From the NCBI GenBank assembly GCA_022647575.1, contig JALCKY010000001.1, positions 496,001 through 560,000 of the forward strand: DNA of 64,000 bases, written 5' to 3'. Shown piece by piece: positions 51,933 to 60,726 of this stretch. Position numbers and translations under genes: made by a program. Origin of the DNA: Lachnospiraceae bacterium. GTDB lineage: Bacteria; Bacillota; Clostridia; Lachnospirales; Lachnospiraceae. Numbering within the stretch: the stretch's first letter is position 1; every line of letters begins with the position of its first letter. The notes under the pieces were generated by a model. The model was given only the letters and a program-made list of their open reading frames with translations, was not told the origin of the DNA and did not search any database.

Positions 51933-53351
51933 TCAGTGTTTCTTGGAAAACAGAGCCTTGCCTTTATTAGCTGATTCGGCTGCCTTTGCTGCTTCCTCTT
52001 TAGCCTTGCGCTTTGCGCCGCCGTCACGTGCCCACAGGGGATCCGCGACCTTAGCCCATTCCTCAGCTGCCTTTTCCGTCTTGGCCGTCAGGTCATGAAC
52101 GTCTTCCGGCGACTGCATATCCGTGGACTTGGCGCCGGTCTCGTCGACCATCTTGCGCAGTGCTTCCGGATTGTCCAGAAGCGGGCACGGACGAAGCATG
52201 TTGTCGTTGAACGGCTGGCCCTTGTGATAAGCCATGAACATCGGTCCCTGCAGAGCGGAAAGCAGCGTGTCCTTATGAAGGTTGTGATCCGCATAGTGAA
52301 TGAATCCGCACGGTTCGAAATCGCCGTTGGCATTGATATGCAGGAAATAGCGTCCGCCTGCGATGCAGCCGTTGATGTATTCTCCGTCGTTCCAGAAGTC
52401 GATGGTCAGCAGCGGTTTCGTCTTGCGGAAAGCACGCAGCTGGTCATACATGAACTTTCTCTGCTCCGGCGTCGCAATCAGGTCCGGAACCGCATCCTTT
52501 CCGACCGGGATATAGGTGAAGAACCATGCATACTTCGCGCCCCATTCGATCATCTGATCGAAGTACTCCTCGGAGCCGATGACGTTGTAGTTCTTGGATG
52601 TATAGCAGTTCGAGATTCCGAACGGAATCTTTCTTTCCCTTAAGCGTGCCATGGCGTCCGTCGCCTTTTTGAAGGTTCCGGCTCCGCGGCGGAAGTCTGT
52701 CGACTCCTCCGTTCCTTCGCAGGAGATCGCCGGGAAGAAGTTCTTGACGCGGAGGATCTCATCGGCGAACTTGTCGTCGATCAGCGTTCCGTTCGTGAAC
52801 GGCTGGAATTCGCAGTCCGGATGCTCATCGCACAGACGGATCAGGTCATCCTTGCGGACCGTCGGCTCGCCGCCGGAGAACATGTAAACATAGACGCCGA
52901 GTTCCTTGCCCTGCTTGACGATGGAATTCATCTCGTCATAGGTCAGGCTCAGCTTGTGGCCGTATTCTGCTGCCCAGCAGCCTGTGCAGTGCAGGTTGCA
53001 GGCGGATGTCGGATCCATCAGGATCGTCCACGGCACGTTGCAGCCGTATTTTTCACGGGATGCCTTCTGTTTTTTCGAACCGATCAGCGTGCCGTTGATG
53101 ATGATGTTCTCAAGGATCTTATCGCGGATTCCGTCATCAACGCTTGTGAAGAAACTCATAATCAGATCATACCAGTTGCCTTTTTCGGTGAAGACCTTTT
53201 CAAATGTCTTGGCCTGTTTCGTCACCGAACCCGTCATGTCGTACTTCTCGATTGTCTTGAAAATATTCGGAAGATTCTTCTCCGGATCTTTGCAGACATA
53301 CTTGTAAGCTTCCATGATGGCCTTTTTTTCCACAGTACCTACAACACCCAT
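51933..53351 (-). CDS. Radical SAM protein B (SPASM-like)
   Basis: A 472-residue paralogue of radical SAM protein A, first in the operon. It has a helical N-terminus (1-105), the cluster C118-x3-C122-x2-C125 (same SACNLHCTGCW), SGGEP and the C-terminal GGRYFLHINANGDFEPCGFIHYADH and LRPCP. It ends in an Ala/Lys-rich tail. Fewer C-terminal Cys than in protein A suggest a different auxiliary cluster content. The ATG follows GGGAGG. Confidence 0.85.
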   Translation of the reverse strand: MGVVGTVEKKAIMEAYKYVCKDPEKNLPNIFKTIEKYDMTGSVTKQAKTFEKVFTEKGNWYDLIMSFFTSVDDGIRDKILENIIINGTLIGSKKQKASREKYGCNVPWTILMDPTSACNLHCTGCWAAEYGHKLSLTYDEMNSIVKQGKELGVYVYMFSGGEPTVRKDDLIRLCDEHPDCEFQPFTNGTLIDDKFADEILRVKNFFPAISCEGTEESTDFRRGAGTFKKATDAMARLRERKIPFGISNCYTSKNYNVIGSEEYFDQMIEWGAKYAWFFTYIPVGKDAVPDLIATPEQRKFMYDQLRAFRKTKPLLTIDFWNDGEYINGCIAGGRYFLHINANGDFEPCGFIHYADHNLHKDTLLSALQGPMFMAYHKGQPFNDNMLRPCPLLDNPEALRKMVDETGAKSTDMQSPEDVHDLTAKTEKAAEEWAKVADPLWARDGGAKRKAKEEAAKAAESANKGKALFSKKH

Positions 53352-53397
53352 GTCGCTGAAACCTCCCTGATTAAATAAGTATTACAATTTCCACTGA

Positions 53398-53426
53398 ATT
53401 ATAGCATCGCCCCTGAGACGGTTCAA
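53398..53426 (-). promoter_or_regulatory. Promoter of the radical SAM operon
   Basis: TTGAAC (53421-53426), a 17-nt spacer and TATAAT (53398-53403) with extended TGC: one of the strongest promoters in the window. Confidence 0.75.
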
Positions 53427-53485
53427 TTTACAATATCCCCGATTTGTCGCCCTCGGCCGCTCTGCGTTTTCTTCACGGAAAATGA

Positions 53486-53512
53486 AAAAGCCCTCCGTTT
53501 CCGGAGAGCTTT
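53486..53512 (-). terminator. Terminator of the Dha operon
   Basis: AAAAGC-CTCCG/CGGAG-GCTTTT with one C/A mismatch and a TTTC loop, followed on the minus strand by TTTTTCATTTT. Confidence 0.75.
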
Positions 53513-53571
53513 TCCTTTGATGCCTGACAAATCCCTTTCCTTATTTCAGGAGGCTGTCTTCGGAAAGAGAC

Positions 53572-54207
53572 TTATTTTATATAGCGTGCAAGGCCTTCCA
53601 CCAGACACTGTCCGGCGACGGCACCCTGATCGGCAATGCCTATGGCCTTGGCGGAAAAGACAGCTGCCTTTCCGTACTTCGGAATCATATTCTTCGTGGC
53701 CTCGACGCCTTCCGCCGCGCCACGGCAGGCCGCCTGCATTACCGCAGGAAGATCGCCGCCTGCAGAAAATGCCTCAGCGCCTTTTTTGGCTGCCGCATCG
53801 ACGGAGTCGAGGATCGTGCGGTCGCCGAGCGCGCATTTCCCTCGTTTCTGGATGCCGGCTGCAAATCCGGTCAGGAACTGCGAAAGCTCCTCCGCACCGA
53901 TCTCGCTCTTGTCCTTCAGAGCCTTGCCGCCTTCCATGATTCCGCTGGACATCAGCGTTCCCATCGTCGACGGAACCAGGCTCTGCATTTTCATCGCTGC
54001 CTTCATCAGCGTCTTGCCGATGTTTCCTTCTTCCCCGTTGTCACGGATCAGCTGCGGCAGCGCACCGTAGCCCTTGCTCATCGTAAGGCCCAGATCCCCG
54101 TCTCCCATGTTCGCATCCATCGCGCAGAGTTCGTCTTTCTTCTCTGCAAAAATGTCCGCGACGCACTGGAACAGATCGGCCAGATTTTCATATTTGATAC
54201 TTTCCAT
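53572..54207 (-). CDS. dhaL: Dihydroxyacetone-kinase-family subunit DhaL
   Basis: The nucleotide-binding subunit that phosphorylates the sugar held by DhaK. The 211-residue helical barrel has the metal-binding aspartates in MDANMGDGDLGLTM (a Leu replaces the usual His after GDGD), MGTLMSSG and GDRTILDSVDAA. No DhaM phosphotransferase gene is present in the operon, so it probably uses ATP directly rather than PTS phosphate. It is last in the operon, 18 nt after dhaK. Confidence 0.9.
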   Translation of the reverse strand: MESIKYENLADLFQCVADIFAEKKDELCAMDANMGDGDLGLTMSKGYGALPQLIRDNGEEGNIGKTLMKAAMKMQSLVPSTMGTLMSSGIMEGGKALKDKSEIGAEELSQFLTGFAAGIQKRGKCALGDRTILDSVDAAAKKGAEAFSAGGDLPAVMQAACRGAAEGVEATKNMIPKYGKAAVFSAKAIGIADQGAVAGQCLVEGLARYIK

Positions 54208-54225
54208 GATGCCCTCTCTTTCTTT

Positions 54226-55221
54226 TCAGACCTGCGTATAGAACGGCGTATGCACCGGCTTGTCCATCCACTTCTTCATTTCCTCATCTGCCATCCTGCA
54301 GATGGAAATAGAAGCGCCTGCCATCTCCATGCTGGTCGCGTACTCGCCGACGAAAGTCCGGTAGACTTTGATTCCCTTGTCCGCAAGGATGCGGCTGACA
54401 TCGCCGGAAAGAATGTAAAGCTCTTCCTGGCTCGTAGCGCCGAGTCCGTTGATCAGGACGCTGACTTCCTCTCCGGAAGCAACCGGCATATCCGCCAGGA
54501 TTTCCTTCAGGGATTCCTCCGCCAGTTCCTTCGAGGTCTTGACCGGTCCGTTCCAGACACCCGGTTCTCCGTGGATGCCCATGCCGAAAGCCATCTCGTC
54601 ATCGCCGAGCGTGAAATTGGAATGGCCGAGTTCCGGAATGACGCACGGCGTCAGTGCGAATCCGACTGTCCTCGTATTGTCTTTTGCCTTCTGGGCAGCT
54701 GCCAGGACTTCGTCCAGGCTTCCCATTTCGGCAGCCTTGGCTCCCGCGCACTTGTACATGAAGAAGATGCCGGCCACGCCGCGGCGGGCATCCGGGTTCT
54801 TGTTCGAAAGCACGTCATCGGCACCGACAATGCTCTTGGCCGTGATATCGTCCATTTCCAGCATTTCGGAAGCCATGTCGAAATTCATAATGTCGCCCGT
54901 GTAGTTTCCGTAAAGATAAAGGATGCCGGCTCCCGCTTCCACTTCCTTGGAAACGTTGTAGATCTGCTCTGCGGACGGAGACTGGAAAACGCCGCCTACG
55001 CCGCAGCCGTCCAGCATGTTCTCACCGACATAGCCGAGAAACAGCGGAAGGTGTCCCGTGCCGCCGCCGGTAATGATGGCAACTTTCCCGTCTTTCTTAT
55101 TCGCTGTGCAGAAGCAGCGAAGATCGTCGTTCACGTATTTAACCATGTCCGGATGCGCCGCATAAATGCCGCGAAGCATGTCGTCCGTATAGTTTTCAGG
55201 TGCATTGATAATTTTCTTCAT
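54226..55221 (-). CDS. dhaK: Dihydroxyacetone-kinase-family subunit DhaK
   Basis: A 331-residue substrate-binding subunit that binds the ketose covalently through His in GIHGEPG. The GGGTGH general-base His and NYTGDIMNFDMA are conserved. The loop after it reads LPLFLGYVG, whereas classical DHA kinases have EPAHAGYVG; divergence at this substrate-contact loop suggests a substrate other than dihydroxyacetone, for example a tetrulose. This specificity is an inference. Confidence 0.9.
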   Translation of the reverse strand: MKKIINAPENYTDDMLRGIYAAHPDMVKYVNDDLRCFCTANKKDGKVAIITGGGTGHLPLFLGYVGENMLDGCGVGGVFQSPSAEQIYNVSKEVEAGAGILYLYGNYTGDIMNFDMASEMLEMDDITAKSIVGADDVLSNKNPDARRGVAGIFFMYKCAGAKAAEMGSLDEVLAAAQKAKDNTRTVGFALTPCVIPELGHSNFTLGDDEMAFGMGIHGEPGVWNGPVKTSKELAEESLKEILADMPVASGEEVSVLINGLGATSQEELYILSGDVSRILADKGIKVYRTFVGEYATSMEMAGASISICRMADEEMKKWMDKPVHTPFYTQV

Positions 55222-55239
55222 TTTTAATTCCTCCCTCGG

Positions 55240-55722
55240 TTATTTTGTAATCTCGATATAGTCTTTCTCATCGTAGTCCACTACGCAGCAGTCATTAACA
55301 TACGTTCTCTGCGGAAGAGCCAGCAGCAGATGGACCTCTTCCTTCGAAACCGGGAACTGCCCCAGATGCCAGACTCCCGTTTCCAGGCGCACCACCGTTC
55401 CCTGCGGGACGATGAAGGCCTTTGTTTCCTGCGGCACCGGCTCCTTGGAAACCGGCGCGACATAGATGATGACATCTCCGTCCAGCGGAATCATGACCTC
55501 GCCGGTGTAATTATGATACTCGGACCCTTTGACGATCATCTTCTCCGCCTTATGGGCAACCAGCGCCGAAAATCCCATCGGCACGCCGAAAGCAACCGGA
55601 TCGATGACATGATCCTGATAGAAGTCTCCCAGATGGGCGCCTTCCGGCTTCAGGACATCGTAGTAGGTTCCGAACGGGGCAAATGCTTCTTTTGTCAGTT
55701 TCTGTGCTTTTATTTTTCTCAT
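55240..55722 (-). CDS. AllA-like cupin (ureidoglycolate-lyase superfamily)
   Basis: A 160-residue single cupin with EAFAPFGTYYDV, the H-x-n-E metal or substrate residues in EYHNYTGEVMIPLDGDVIIYV and the VPQGTVVRLETGVWHLGQFP ending typical of AllA-like proteins. No purine-degradation gene is nearby. Its place between the sugar permeases and DhaK suggests a role on the transported sugar, perhaps as an isomerase or an epimerase. Function unproven. Confidence 0.78.
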   Translation of the reverse strand: MRKIKAQKLTKEAFAPFGTYYDVLKPEGAHLGDFYQDHVIDPVAFGVPMGFSALVAHKAEKMIVKGSEYHNYTGEVMIPLDGDVIIYVAPVSKEPVPQETKAFIVPQGTVVRLETGVWHLGQFPVSKEEVHLLLALPQRTYVNDCCVVDYDEKDYIEITK

Positions 55723-55726
55723 TTTC

Positions 55727-56737
55727 CTACTCCTTTGCTGCTGCGAGTCTGGTCTCTCTCTTCAGGGCAACCCGCTCGCGCATGATATTGACAAGCAGTG
55801 ATCCGATCAGCAGCGCACCGTAAACCAGCTGTTTCAGTGAAGAATCCAGCTGCAGGATACTGAACGCATTGCTGATGAGCTGCAGAAGGATGATGGCCAG
55901 AAGCACGCCGGAGACTTTTCCTTTTCCGCCGTCCGGATTAAGTCCGCCGAGAACGACGATCAGAAGAGTCAGCAGGGTGTAGGAAGTTCCGTAATCGGAT
56001 TTCGCGGAATTGAAATGCGAGGTAATGATGATTCCGCAGACGCCTCCGAGGATACCGGAAATCATGTACGTAAGTTCTGTCGTCTTAAAGCAGTTGATGC
56101 CGGAATAGCGGGCTGCTTCATTGTTGGTTCCCATGAAATAGACCTGCTGTCCGTAAACCGTCGATCTCATGATAAAGGAAACCGCGATGACGACAAGGAG
56201 GAACGGAATGATGACAAACGGAATGCTGAAGAAATCGCCGTTCCCGAGAAGCTTGTAGGCATCCGGCAGTCCGGTCAGCGCCGGTCCGGTCGTGATGGCT
56301 TCCCCGAGTCCCTTGAAAAGCTCAAGGCCGCAGAGGGTGACCAGCATCGCCGGTATTTTCAGGTAGCCGATCATGAAGCCGTTGAACAGTCCGCAGAGAG
56401 CTCCCACCGCCAGGGCTGCCGCATAGCCGAGAACAGCCGACGGCACGAAGCCGATGCTTCCGTTGAGATTCAGGACGATTTCCACGCAGATGATTCCGGA
56501 CAGGTTGGCAATCCCGACCAGGGAAAGATCGATGCCGCCCGAAATCATGCAGATCATCATGCCGAAAGCCATGATGCCGAATTCCGGGAACTGGAACACC
56601 ATGGAGCGTAAGTTCTGGAAGGTAAAGAAATTGGCCGCATCGAGAATCAGCATGATCACAAGAACGATAATGACCATAAGCCACAGGGTCTTGATGCTGT
56701 TGTCCATATTCTTGATTGAATTCTTGATTTTTTCCAT
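55727..56737 (-). CDS. Sugar ABC transporter permease (RbsC-like), second
   Basis: A 336-residue membrane protein with about 8-10 helices, the SGGIDLS motif, and GLFNGFMIGYLKIPAMLVTLC and GLNPDGGKGKVSGVLLA typical of ribose-type permeases. It partners the permease encoded 14 nt upstream, and the cupin gene begins 4 nt after its stop. Confidence 0.9.
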   Translation of the reverse strand: MEKIKNSIKNMDNSIKTLWLMVIIVLVIMLILDAANFFTFQNLRSMVFQFPEFGIMAFGMMICMISGGIDLSLVGIANLSGIICVEIVLNLNGSIGFVPSAVLGYAAALAVGALCGLFNGFMIGYLKIPAMLVTLCGLELFKGLGEAITTGPALTGLPDAYKLLGNGDFFSIPFVIIPFLLVVIAVSFIMRSTVYGQQVYFMGTNNEAARYSGINCFKTTELTYMISGILGGVCGIIITSHFNSAKSDYGTSYTLLTLLIVVLGGLNPDGGKGKVSGVLLAIILLQLISNAFSILQLDSSLKQLVYGALLIGSLLVNIMRERVALKRETRLAAAKE

Positions 56738-56751
56738 TTTCCCGTCCCTCC

Positions 56752-57756
56752 TCAGACCTTGGCGCTCTGTGCAATCTTCTTTGCACGAAGCGATGTGATT
56801 GAAGTTCCGAGAACGATGACCAGGCCGACCACGAACGACTGCCAGTAGGTCGGAACGCCCATCATGATCAGGTTGTTCTCAATCAGGGCAATCAGGAAAA
56901 CACCGAGGACCGTGCCGATGACGGTTCCATGTCCTCCGGTAATCCGTGTGCCGCCGACAACGACAGCCGCGATGACCATCATTTCCGAACCCATCAGGTT
57001 CGTCGGGTGTGCGGTCCTTGCCAGGATGCAGGAGCAGACGCCGGCAATGCCGGTCATGGCTCCCACGGCCATGTAAACGAAGAACTGAATTTTCCGGACA
57101 TTGAAGCCTGCCACTTTTGCCGCATTCCGGTCGCCGCCGATGGCGAAAATGCCGCGTCCCAGCATCGTCTTGCGCAGGAGCAGCGCCGTCAGGATGATGA
57201 AGATGACCGGAACGATGAACAGGACGGACAGGGAATACGTCATCCCGCTCGGGGCCGTATACGTAAAGAAATAAGAGCTGTACAGCGCATCCATCGAAGC
57301 CGGAAGATTCGAGATTTCCTTGCCGGAAGTCGTCGCCATCAGGGCTCCGTTGATGATGCTGCTGGTGCCCAGCGTGGCAATCAGCGGCGGAATCCCCATG
57401 ATGGAGATCATCCATGCGTTGAACGCGCCGATGGCCAGTCCGAATACGACAGCCAGGACGAAAATGAGGACTACGTTATCGATCTTCCAGATTTTCGTTT
57501 CCAGGAAAACCGGAAGGTAAAGCGTCAGGCAGGCGATTGCCGGAAAAGAAACATCGATGCCGCCCGAGACGATGACCAGCATTTCTGCCAGTGCAAAGAT
57601 CAGTGTGACCAGAGCAACCCTGCAGAGTGTGATGACCGTAGAGAAATCAAAGAAAGCGGAGTTCTTCGTTCCGATCAGGACGCTCAGCACGATCATGATG
57701 TATACGATGATCATCTGATTGGAGGTCAGGATCGCTTTTGTTTTCTTATTTTTCAT
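56752..57756 (-). CDS. Sugar ABC transporter permease (RbsC-like), first
   Basis: A 334-residue permease with VSGGIDVSFPAI, GAFNAWMISIMGIPPLIATLGTSSI and GGTRITGGHGTVIGTVLG. It overlaps the ATPase gene by 4 nt. Two different permeases indicate a heterodimeric channel. Confidence 0.9.
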   Translation of the reverse strand: MKNKKTKAILTSNQMIIVYIMIVLSVLIGTKNSAFFDFSTVITLCRVALVTLIFALAEMLVIVSGGIDVSFPAIACLTLYLPVFLETKIWKIDNVVLIFVLAVVFGLAIGAFNAWMISIMGIPPLIATLGTSSIINGALMATTSGKEISNLPASMDALYSSYFFTYTAPSGMTYSLSVLFIVPVIFIILTALLLRKTMLGRGIFAIGGDRNAAKVAGFNVRKIQFFVYMAVGAMTGIAGVCSCILARTAHPTNLMGSEMMVIAAVVVGGTRITGGHGTVIGTVLGVFLIALIENNLIMMGVPTYWQSFVVGLVIVLGTSITSLRAKKIAQSAKV

Positions 57757-59264
57757 TGTGCCGCTGCCTCCTTTGCAGGTACTCCGGATGCGCTGAGCGC
57801 ACTGGAAAGTTCATCTTCCGAAACCGAATTGCTGAGGTGCCCCTTTACGATGCCGTGCTGCATGACGATCATCTGGTTGCAGTTCTGCACAAGTTCTGAG
57901 AGGTCGTCGGAAATAATGATGATGCCGACTCCTTTTTCCGCCAGCTCATGGAGCATGGCGTGAATGTCGTATTTCGCACCGATGTCGACGCCGACGGTCG
58001 GTCCGTTCAGGATCAGAAGCCTGGGGTCCGTGTTCAGCCATTTCGCAATGACAACCTTCTGCTGATTGCCGCCGGAAAGCGTTTTGATCGGAGGCTTCGA
58101 AGAAGGCGTGACGACGCCGATCTTCTGAATCCAGGCATCGGTAGCCTCTTCCATTTTTCCGTAATTCAGCTTCCCCTTCATGAAATATTTCTTGATTGAG
58201 GCAGCCATGGTATTGTCGAGAATCGATCTTTCAAGGAACAGTCCCTGCGTCAGACGGTCTTCCGGCACATAGGCGATTCCGTTTTTCATCGCATCGTCAA
58301 TGCTGCGAATCTGGATTTCCTTCCCGTTCAGTTTGATCGTGCCTTCCTCTGCCGGTGCAATACCGAACAGGGCATCGCCGATCTCCCCGCGGCCGGATCC
58401 CAGAAGTCCCGTAATGCCGAGGACATCGCCCTTCTTCATCTGGAAGCTGACATCATGGAAAGCATGCTTCCTGGAAAGATGCTCGACCTCAAAGATGACT
58501 TCGTCGCTCGGTGCGGGGCTGTATTTCGTTTCAACGAAATCGCGGCCCGTCATATCATGAATGAACCTCGCGCGGTCATATTCACCGATGGCTCCGTGCG
58601 AGATGTATTTTCCGTTTCTCATTATGGTCAGCGTATCGGCGATCTGATAGATCTCATCCAGCTTGTGGTTGACGATCATGATCGCGATACCCTTCTTCTT
58701 AAGGTTCTGCAGAATTTCCCAGAGCTTGTCGACTTCCTTGGATGTCAGCGCCGTTGTCGGTTCATCCAGTATCAAAAGCTTTGCATCGTTAATGATTGCC
58801 CTGCAGATGGCCACCAGCTGTTTATTGGCAATGGAAAGGCGTTCCAAAAGGATATCCGGATCGATATCCGCCCCGACCTCGTCCATAGCTTCCTTTGCCA
58901 GCGCATGGGCCTGTTTCCAGTCCATGATTTTGGCACCTGTCATCAGTTCATGATTCATCGCAATGTTTTCCGCGACCGTCATGTTCGGGAAAACCGCGAA
59001 ATCCTGGTAAATAACCTGAATCCCCATATGAATGGCATCGATCGGCTTAAGCTTGGAAACCTCTTTGCCGTCGATCCACATTTTTCCTTCATCCGCGTCG
59101 TGTGCGCCGGAGATAACCTTGATCAGGGTGGACTTGCCGCAGCCGTTTTCGCCGGCCAGGCAATGGATCTCGCCCTTTTTAACTTCCAGGTTGACTCCCC
59201 GAAGAGCATGTACGCCGCCGAAGGACTTCTTGATTCCTTCCATCTTAAGGAATGTCTCTGCCAT
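57753..59264 (-). CDS. Sugar ABC transporter ATPase, two-domain (RbsA-like)
   Basis: A 503-residue duplicated ATPase. Domain 1 has Walker A GENGCGKST, LSIANKQL in place of the LSGGQ signature, and LLILDEPTTAL. Domain 2 has a degenerate P-loop (GLLGSGRGE), a good LSGGNQQK signature and LLILNGPTVGVD, where Asn stands for the usual catalytic Asp region. This asymmetry is normal for RbsA/MglA. It follows the binding-protein gene after a strong hairpin. Confidence 0.92.
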   Translation of the reverse strand: MAETFLKMEGIKKSFGGVHALRGVNLEVKKGEIHCLAGENGCGKSTLIKVISGAHDADEGKMWIDGKEVSKLKPIDAIHMGIQVIYQDFAVFPNMTVAENIAMNHELMTGAKIMDWKQAHALAKEAMDEVGADIDPDILLERLSIANKQLVAICRAIINDAKLLILDEPTTALTSKEVDKLWEILQNLKKKGIAIMIVNHKLDEIYQIADTLTIMRNGKYISHGAIGEYDRARFIHDMTGRDFVETKYSPAPSDEVIFEVEHLSRKHAFHDVSFQMKKGDVLGITGLLGSGRGEIGDALFGIAPAEEGTIKLNGKEIQIRSIDDAMKNGIAYVPEDRLTQGLFLERSILDNTMAASIKKYFMKGKLNYGKMEEATDAWIQKIGVVTPSSKPPIKTLSGGNQQKVVIAKWLNTDPRLLILNGPTVGVDIGAKYDIHAMLHELAEKGVGIIIISDDLSELVQNCNQMIVMQHGIVKGHLSNSVSEDELSSALSASGVPAKEAAAQ

Positions 59265-59288
59265 AGTCTTACTCCCATAAATGAAGCC

Positions 59289-59331
59289 AGGCCCCGCGCC
59301 GCACGCAGGTTAGTGCGGCTGCATGGGGCCT
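59289..59331 (-). other. Intergenic hairpin after the binding-protein gene
   Basis: AGGCCCC/GGGGCCT (59289-59295/59325-59331) encloses GCCGCAC/GTGCGGC. No T-run follows. Such stems between a binding protein and its transporter genes protect upstream mRNA and give excess binding protein. Confidence 0.6.
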
Positions 59332-59372
59332 GTTCTCATTTTTCTGAAATTACTCTGTCAACAGCATATAAA

Positions 59373-60509
59373 TTAGAAGTTGTAAGCGTCATCCGTGACG
59401 TTGTCCTTGTTGACATCGATCCATGCATTTGCATAGTAGACATCATCTTTCAGCGTCAGTTTGTCATAGCCGTCAACATCAAGGCTGAGGCTGTCGTTTG
59501 CCTTGCCGTCAAGAACTGCCGTTGCAAGTTCGATCATAGCCTGTCCTGCAAGCGCCGGATCCCAGAAGCTGATTGTATCGATCGTGCCGTCCGTGACATA
59601 TTTGCCGGAAACGGAAACCAGAGATGTGCCGACCAGTTCGATCTTGCCGGCCATGCCGAGTTCCTCGACTGCACGTGCTGCGCCGGCGATATCGCCCATA
59701 GCGGAGCCTTCGATTGCCGTGATGGTCGGATCTGCTGTCAGAGCTTCCTTGACCTTATTGTAAGCGGTATCCTGGTCATCGGAGGATTCGATTCTGTCTG
59801 CCACGAATGTCATATCCGGATAAGTCTTCTTTGCAAAAGCCTGAGCTCCGTCGCACCACTCATTGTGGGATGCAGATGTCAGAGCGCCGACAACCTGAAG
59901 GACCTTCGCTTTCGCGTTCTTGTCGCCGATCATCTTGGCGAAATGCTCGCCGTATGCCGTGTTGTCGAAAGCTTCGATATCATAATCCATGCAGCCTGTT
60001 CCTGTATAGGAAGCAGCTTCATGAGTGATGACTGTGATGCCTGCAGCCTTAGCTTTTTCAAGGATCGGCTGAAGAGCTTCGGTATCGAACGGAACGACGC
60101 AGATAGCGTCATAGTTCTGGGAAAGAAGAGATTCCACATATGCAGCCTGTCCTGAACCATCTGTAGATCCGCCGTAGAAGACGTCCGTGCCATTCTTGGA
60201 ATTGTAATCCTTAACGCCCTGCTCCATTCTCTCGAACCATGCAATAGAAGTCATCTTCGGAACAATGGCGATTTTGTAAGATCCGCTCTTTGTGGATGTG
60301 GAAGCCGCCGTTGAAGCTGCTGTGGATGCTGCCTTGGAAGCTGCTGTGGATGCCGCTGTGGAAGCTGCCGTAGAAGCTGCCGTGGATGCTGCCTTTGATG
60401 CTGCCGTGCTGGTTGCTGTCGATGCTGCTGAAGATCCGCAGCCTGCAACCATGGTAACTGCCATTGCGATTGCCGCGATTACGCTAACTGTTTTCTTTAA
60501 TCCTTTCAT
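59373..60509 (-). CDS. Sugar-binding lipoprotein of ABC transporter
   Basis: A 378-residue type-1 periplasmic-binding fold (peripla_BP_4 type) with a lipobox VAGC (C24). A long linker of AAST/AASK units (residues about 28-72) tethers the folded domain (about 77-378) to the membrane. The linker is encoded by a 12-bp imperfect repeat (60294-60428). It is first in the operon and has its own promoter with LacI-like operator sites. Confidence 0.93.
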   Translation of the reverse strand: MKGLKKTVSVIAAIAMAVTMVAGCGSSAASTATSTAASKAASTAASTAASTAASTAASKAASTAASTAASTSTKSGSYKIAIVPKMTSIAWFERMEQGVKDYNSKNGTDVFYGGSTDGSGQAAYVESLLSQNYDAICVVPFDTEALQPILEKAKAAGITVITHEAASYTGTGCMDYDIEAFDNTAYGEHFAKMIGDKNAKAKVLQVVGALTSASHNEWCDGAQAFAKKTYPDMTFVADRIESSDDQDTAYNKVKEALTADPTITAIEGSAMGDIAGAARAVEELGMAGKIELVGTSLVSVSGKYVTDGTIDTISFWDPALAGQAMIELATAVLDGKANDSLSLDVDGYDKLTLKDDVYYANAWIDVNKDNVTDDAYNF

Positions 60510-60530
60510 CTCGTTTCTCCTTCTTCCTTT

Positions 60531-60602
60531 GTTTAGTAAACATCGTCCATAACTATTATGAACGTTTAGTTACTTTTTACATCAGCCACAGTTAAAAGTC
60601 AA
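60531..60602 (-). promoter_or_regulatory. Promoter and operators of the sugar uptake operon
   Basis: TTGACT (60597-60602), a 17-nt spacer and TAAAAA (60574-60579). GTTTAGTTAC (60564-60573) abuts the -10 and a perfect palindrome GTTTAGTAAAC (60531-60541) lies in the leader. More copies of the TTTAGT core occur at 60627-60636 and 60711-60720, and near lacI at 61794-61799. Confidence 0.55.
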
Positions 60603-60726
60603 TACGCCGGAATCAGTTTTGACGTTATTACTAAATTTCGAATTTGCATTTTGTTAAGTATTTTAATCAAACTGTCGAATGTGAGCCGACGTGAGTAAAC
60701 GCCTCTGTTTGTTTAGTCCTGAATTG

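Noticed and set aside
53517-53571. Possible small gene between the Dha terminator and dhaL
   Set aside because: No frame with a ribosome site; only 55 nt of untranslated 3' region.
60294-60428. CRISPR-like or noncoding repeat
   Set aside because: The repeats are in frame within a lipoprotein and encode an Ala/Ser/Thr linker.
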